Both the position numbers and the translations under genes were made by a program. Positions 6,627 through 8,837 of a DNA stretch of 8,837 nucleotides are shown here, in pieces. Position 1 is the stretch's first letter; each line of letters begins with the position of its first letter. The stretch is from contig JAFNZJ010000036.1 in assembly GCA_017382915.1 (NCBI GenBank), positions 1-8,837 on the forward strand, read 5' to 3'. The notes beneath the pieces are model-generated. The model saw only the letters and a program-made list of their open reading frames with translations. It did not search any database and was not told the origin of the DNA. Source of the DNA: Clostridia bacterium. GTDB taxonomy: Bacteria > Bacillota > Clostridia > Oscillospirales > Acutalibacteraceae.

Positions 6627-6668
6627 CAAAAAGTTACAGGTTTGTAACCTTTATTTTGTAACTTTTTG
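6627..6668. repeat. Interlocking inverted repeats with second GTTACA-N4-TGTAAC site
   Basis: GTTACA-GGTT-TGTAAC lies at 6633-6648 and has the same half-sites and spacing as the palindrome at 5267-5282. A third half-site, TGTAAC, follows at 6657-6662. The first half-site also belongs to a larger 12-bp inverted repeat, CAAAAAGTTACA (6627-6638) with TGTAACTTTTTG (6657-6668). An inner AGGTT-TGT-AACCT repeat (6638-6650) completes the set. Either a cooperative operator or alternative RNA hairpins would fit. Confidence 0.5.
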
Positions 6669-6679
6669 GGTCAAAAGTT

Positions 6680-6712
6680 TGGCTATTTTGCATATCAAAA
6701 AGCCATTTTTTT
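6680..6712 (+). terminator. Terminator-like hairpin before the 3D-gene promoter
   Basis: TGGCT-A-TTTT (6680-6689) pairs with AAAA-AGCCA (6697-6705), nine pairs with one bulged A and a seven-base loop. It is followed at once by seven T residues (6706-6712). It lies 3 bp upstream of the -35 box of the next promoter, so it could insulate that promoter from an upstream transcript. The stem is AT-rich and efficiency may be modest. Confidence 0.55.
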
Positions 6713-6715
6713 GCC

Positions 6716-6744
6716 TTGACCGACGTTTAAAAGTCGGCTATACT
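6716..6744 (+). promoter_or_regulatory. Sigma-A-type promoter of the 3D-domain gene
   Basis: TTGACC (6716-6721) and TATACT (6739-6744) are separated by exactly 17 bp. The spacer region contains the inverted repeat CCGAC (6720-6724) / GTCGG (6733-6737), so a repressor could bind between the boxes. Transcription would start near 6751, leaving a leader of about 150 nt. Confidence 0.8.
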
Positions 6745-6800
6745 GCTTAAGGTGCCAAAAAGGCGCTACCTAAATTCAAGTGCTTTTTGCATTTGATTTT

Positions 6801-6884
6801 CAGCAGAAAAGCGGCAAAGGTTTTTAATCGGCCGCAGCTAATTAAGTTTGCCCCTTATTTATAATGTGGGCGTCAGCGCTGCTG
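6801..6884 (+). promoter_or_regulatory. Structured leader, candidate cis-regulatory RNA
   Basis: CAGCAG (6801-6806) can pair with CTGCTG (6879-6884), closing a loop that holds two further stems: GCGGC/GCCGC (6811-6815 with 6831-6835) and GCCC/GGGC (6850-6853 with 6868-6871). The closed domain ends 6 nt before AAAGGAG, the ribosome site of the 3D gene. I compared it by eye with the c-di-AMP (ydaO), c-di-GMP, purine, THF and ZTP riboswitch cores and found no match. Confidence 0.35.
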
Positions 6885-6903
6885 TAAATAAAGGAGTTTT
6901 TTA

Positions 6904-7983
6904 ATGAGTATTTCAAAATTAACAGTCATAAAGTGTGTTACTGCACTGCTGATAAGCGCAATTATGGCGTCAAGCCTGGTTGCCTACGCAGCTACAGATT
7001 CACACAACACCGTAACAATCGTTGACGGTGAAAAAACTGCTAAAATCAGTACCCATTGCACCACCGCAGAAGAAATCTTAAGCGATGCTAATATCATTCT
7101 TAACTCGGGTGATGAAGCAGTTTTAAGCAATGACCAAAACGGCGCACTTTGCCTTACAGTTAAACGCGCATTTAAGGTATATGTAACCGTTGGAAGCGAA
7201 ACCTTAATGGTTAACATGACCGAAGGAACAGTTGCCGATGCCCTTGAAAAGGCAGGCGTTGTTCTTGGTGAAAGTTCTGTTTGCAGCCATAAAAAGGATG
7301 CTGTGCTTACCAAAGAAACCTACATTGATGTAGCTCAGGTTGATTATATTACCGAATCTTATGAGGAAAAAATACCCTACACAGTTAAGGTGGAATATTC
7401 TTCATCACTTAAAAAGGGTCAAAAAAAGGTTATAGCCGGTAAAGACGGTGTACGCACCGTAATGGTTAAAAAGACCATTACAAATGGCGTTTTAACCGGT
7501 AGTGAGGTTGTTTCAAAGACAGTTACCACTGCCGCAACCCCTCAGGTTACCATTATCGGTACCAAAACCGCTGCTAAAAAACCCGCCGTTAATAAAAACG
7601 GCACCAAGCCTTATTCTTCAATTAAAACCATTTCAAGTCTTAAGGCTCCCGCAAGCCTTACCCTTACCTCAAAGGGTATACCTACCTCTTATAAAAAGAA
7701 GGTTACTGTTGAAGCTACCGCTTACACCGACCATTCAGGCACTCGTTGTGCAAGTGGCGTGTTACCACAGACCGGTTATATTGCAGTTAACCCCAAGGTT
7801 ATACCTTACGGCACTAAAATGTTTATCGTTTCGGCCGATGGTAAGTATGTTTACGGCTATGCAATTGCAGCAGACACAGGCGGATTTATTAAAAAAAGGC
7901 CCTACAATATTGACCTTTTCTTTAACACTAAATCAGAATGTCGCCAGTTTGGCCGCCGCAATGTAGTAATATATTTCTTATAA
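6904..7983 (+). CDS. Secreted DUF348-G5-3D domain cell-wall protein (YabE/Rpf-like)
   Basis: Probably a cell-wall remodelling enzyme acting outside the membrane. The 359 residues start with a signal peptide or anchor (hydrophobic 8-30, possible cut after AYA at 29). Two DUF348 repeats (about 35-75 and 86-126), a G5 domain (about 146-222), a Ser/Thr/Lys-rich linker (about 223-265) and a C-terminal 3D domain (about 268-359) follow. The 3D domain keeps D324 in AADTGG and D337 in NIDLFF. The third position, normally Asp in the VDP motif, is N296 (VNPKVIPYGT). In this family (B. subtilis YabE, YocH and Sps-like proteins) the domain is linked to muralytic activity, and some members help spore or dormant-cell resuscitation. 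The start is fixed by AAAGGAG 7 nt upstream. It is monocistronic, with its own promoter, a long leader and a strong terminator. Confidence 0.9.
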   Translation: MSISKLTVIKCVTALLISAIMASSLVAYAATDSHNTVTIVDGEKTAKISTHCTTAEEILSDANIILNSGDEAVLSNDQNGALCLTVKRAFKVYVTVGSETLMVNMTEGTVADALEKAGVVLGESSVCSHKKDAVLTKETYIDVAQVDYITESYEEKIPYTVKVEYSSSLKKGQKKVIAGKDGVRTVMVKKTITNGVLTGSEVVSKTVTTAATPQVTIIGTKTAAKKPAVNKNGTKPYSSIKTISSLKAPASLTLTSKGIPTSYKKKVTVEATAYTDHSGTRCASGVLPQTGYIAVNPKVIPYGTKMFIVSADGKYVYGYAIAADTGGFIKKRPYNIDLFFNTKSECRQFGRRNVVIYFL

Positions 7984-7988
7984 AAATC

Positions 7989-8023
7989 AAAACCGACCTT
8001 GTTTTAGGTCGGTTTTATTTTTT
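7989..8023 (+). terminator. Intrinsic terminator of the 3D-domain gene
   Basis: AAAACCGACC (7989-7998) pairs perfectly with GGTCGGTTTT (8007-8016) around an eight-base loop, followed by ATTTTTT. It begins 5 bp after the stop codon. Confidence 0.92.
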
Positions 8024-8045
8024 ACAAAAAATTTTAAATTAGGTA

Positions 8046-8074
8046 TTGAAAGAAAGAGTGTTTTGTGGGATAAT
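8046..8074 (+). promoter_or_regulatory. Probable promoter of the HD-domain gene
   Basis: TTGAAA (8046-8051) and GATAAT (8069-8074) are 17 bp apart, a good sigma-A arrangement with one mismatch in the -10 box. The following 45 nt of leader are almost pure A and T up to AGGAG at 8113-8117. Confidence 0.55.
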
Positions 8075-8123
8075 ATTATGAATAGTTATATAAATAATAT
8101 TATTATATATTTAGGAGAATATA

Positions 8124-8783
8124 ATGATTACCTTTGATGATGTTAAAAAGAACCCTGCAATAAATGTTTATATTACCCGTGCCGATGAAACCTTAAAGGT
8201 GCTGGGCTTTACTGAACATAGCTTTGCCCATGTTGCCAAGGTTTCAACCGTTGCGGCAAAAATATTAAAGCAGTTGGGCTACTCTGAGCGTGAAATTGAG
8301 CTTGCTAAAATTGCGGGCTATATGCACGACATCGGCAACCTTGTAAACCGTGTTGACCATTCGCAAAGCGGTGCCGTAATGGCTTTTCGTATTTTGGATA
8401 ATATGGGTATGGACCCTGAAGATATAGCCGCCATTGTATCTGCAATAGGCAACCATGATGAGGGGGTAGGTGTGCCTGTTAATGCTATTGCCGCCGCCCT
8501 TATTCTGGCCGATAAAAGTGATGTGCGCCGCAGTCGTGTCCGCAATAATGATGAAACCACCTTTGATATTCACGACAGGGTTAACTATTCGGTAATAACA
8601 TCCGAACTTATTGTAGAAAAGGAAAAAGGCATTATTAGGCTTAAGCTTCGTACCGATACGGCCTATGGCTCGGTAATGGATTATTTTGAGATATTCCTTG
8701 AAAGAATGATTCTTTGCCGCAAGGCGGCAGAAAAGCTGGGTCTTAGCTTTAAGCTTGATATTAACGGTCAGCAGTTAATGTAA
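8124..8783 (+). CDS. HD-domain metal-dependent phosphohydrolase
   Basis: Cytoplasmic hydrolase of unknown substrate. The 219 residues carry the complete HD signature: H36 (FAHVAKV), H68-D69 in MHDIGN, H79 (VDHS), H111-D112 (NHDEG) and D130 (LADKSD). These are the metal ligands expected of this superfamily, which hydrolyses phosphate esters of nucleotides and related molecules. The C-terminal part (about 150-219) is a smaller alpha/beta extension that I cannot assign. There is no membrane segment or partner signalling domain. AGGAG lies 6 nt before the ATG. The next gene begins 12 nt after its stop, so the two form an operon. If that gene is luxS, the pairing hints at a link with methyl-cycle or nucleoside by-products, but this is only context. 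Confidence 0.85.
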   Translation: MITFDDVKKNPAINVYITRADETLKVLGFTEHSFAHVAKVSTVAAKILKQLGYSEREIELAKIAGYMHDIGNLVNRVDHSQSGAVMAFRILDNMGMDPEDIAAIVSAIGNHDEGVGVPVNAIAAALILADKSDVRRSRVRNNDETTFDIHDRVNYSVITSELIVEKEKGIIRLKLRTDTAYGSVMDYFEIFLERMILCRKAAEKLGLSFKLDINGQQLM

Positions 8784-8795
8784 TGGGGGATAAAA

Positions 8796-8837
8796 ATGCA
8801 GCGTATAGCCAGTTTTGAGGTTGACCACCGTTTTATA
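8796..8837 (+). CDS. luxS: Start of a probable S-ribosylhomocysteine lyase, cut by window edge
   Basis: Only 14 codons are present (MQRIASFEVDHRFI), preceded by GGGGGA 5 nt upstream of the ATG. LuxS proteins of Clostridia and Bacteroides begin with a closely similar stretch of the form M-x-x-IASF-x-(V/I)-(D/N)-H. LuxS splits S-ribosylhomocysteine into homocysteine and the autoinducer-2 precursor, which would fit a region rich in methionine-cycle genes. The catalytic and zinc-binding residues lie beyond the edge, so the call rests on the N-terminus alone. Confidence 0.55.
   Translation, partial: MQRIASFEVDHRFI

Larger units (their letters stand above)
6326..6712 (+). ncRNA. Candidate small non-coding transcript (hypothesis)
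   Basis: A perfect TATAAT at 6326-6331 and a terminator-like hairpin with seven T residues ending at 6712 bracket about 375 bp without coding capacity. A rightward transcript would need such a terminator, and no gene upstream on the plus strand would otherwise use it. The -35 is poor and no known RNA family (tmRNA, RNase P RNA, 6S, T-box) was recognised. The transcript is an inference. Confidence 0.25.
6159..6903. other. Long AT-rich intergenic region between mazF and the 3D-domain gene
   Basis: No reading frame longer than about 20 codons with a ribosome site was found on either strand. The region holds the mazF leader (a clear promoter was not found) and a TATAAT at 6326-6331 with only a weak -35. 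It also has several short inverted repeats (for example TTTAC/GTAAA at 6400-6414), the GTTACA-type palindrome at 6633-6648, a terminator-like hairpin at 6680-6712, and the promoter and structured leader of the downstream gene. At 745 bp it is by far the largest gap in the window. Confidence 0.7.

Noticed and set aside
6326..6712. tmRNA or RNase P RNA, because of the roughly 375-nt size
   Set aside because: None of the conserved ends or core motifs of either RNA are present, and the region is too AT-rich.
6745..6903. ydaO-type c-di-AMP riboswitch in the 3D-gene leader
   Set aside because: Expected for some wall-hydrolase genes, but the conserved ydaO core segments are not visible; only generic stems were found.
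7502..7966. Plus-strand frame of 154 codons inside the 3D gene
   Set aside because: Leu/Pro-rich, low-complexity product in another frame of a well-supported gene; a shadow of that gene.

Overview
The window looks like chromosomal DNA from a low-to-moderate GC Gram-positive anaerobe of the class Clostridia, probably a gut Ruminococcaceae/Oscillospirales-type organism. This is an inference from gene content (a DUF348-G5-3D wall protein, a Bacillus-type MazF, a clostridial CxxC/C/C protein of the DUF6076 type), strong AGGAG ribosome sites and AT-rich intergenic DNA. No phage, transposon, CRISPR, tRNA or rRNA was seen.

Layout. Positions 1-100 are non-coding and packed with short inverted repeats. 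Next comes a minus-strand methionine block, read from right to left: metF (3126-3989), a stand-alone MetH reactivation-domain protein (2530-3129) and a MetH lacking that domain (140-2527), closed by a terminator at 113-131. Upstream on the same strand, 50 bp away, is a conserved-hypothetical protein with a probable four-cysteine zinc site (4040-5122). It has its own strong promoter and may be co-transcribed with the met genes. A divergent intergenic region (5123-5353) holds a perfect 16-bp palindrome between two promoters. A small four-helix, cysteine-containing membrane protein (5354-5743) follows on the plus strand; its ribosome site is buried in a hairpin. A bidirectional terminator separates it from a convergent mazF-type toxin gene (5814-6158), which starts with TTG and has no visible antitoxin gene.

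Positions 6159-6903 are about 745 bp of AT-rich non-coding DNA. They contain a second copy of the GTTACA-N4-TGTAAC palindrome, a terminator-like hairpin at 6680-6712, a near-consensus promoter (6716-6744) and a leader that can fold into a closed multi-branch structure. They lead into a secreted DUF348-G5-3D cell-wall protein (6904-7983) with its own terminator. The window ends with an HD-domain phosphohydrolase (8124-8783) followed 12 nt later by the first 14 codons of a gene that resembles luxS.

How the genes fit together. MetF makes 5-methyl-tetrahydrofolate, MetH passes the methyl group through cobalamin to homocysteine, and the separate activation protein would rescue oxidised cobalamin using S-adenosylmethionine. 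If the edge gene is luxS, it would supply homocysteine to the same cycle, although it lies in another operon. The metabolic calls are secure. The most open items are the shared palindrome, the RNA structures in the leaders, the possible small transcript before the 3D gene and the two uncharacterised proteins either side of the palindrome.
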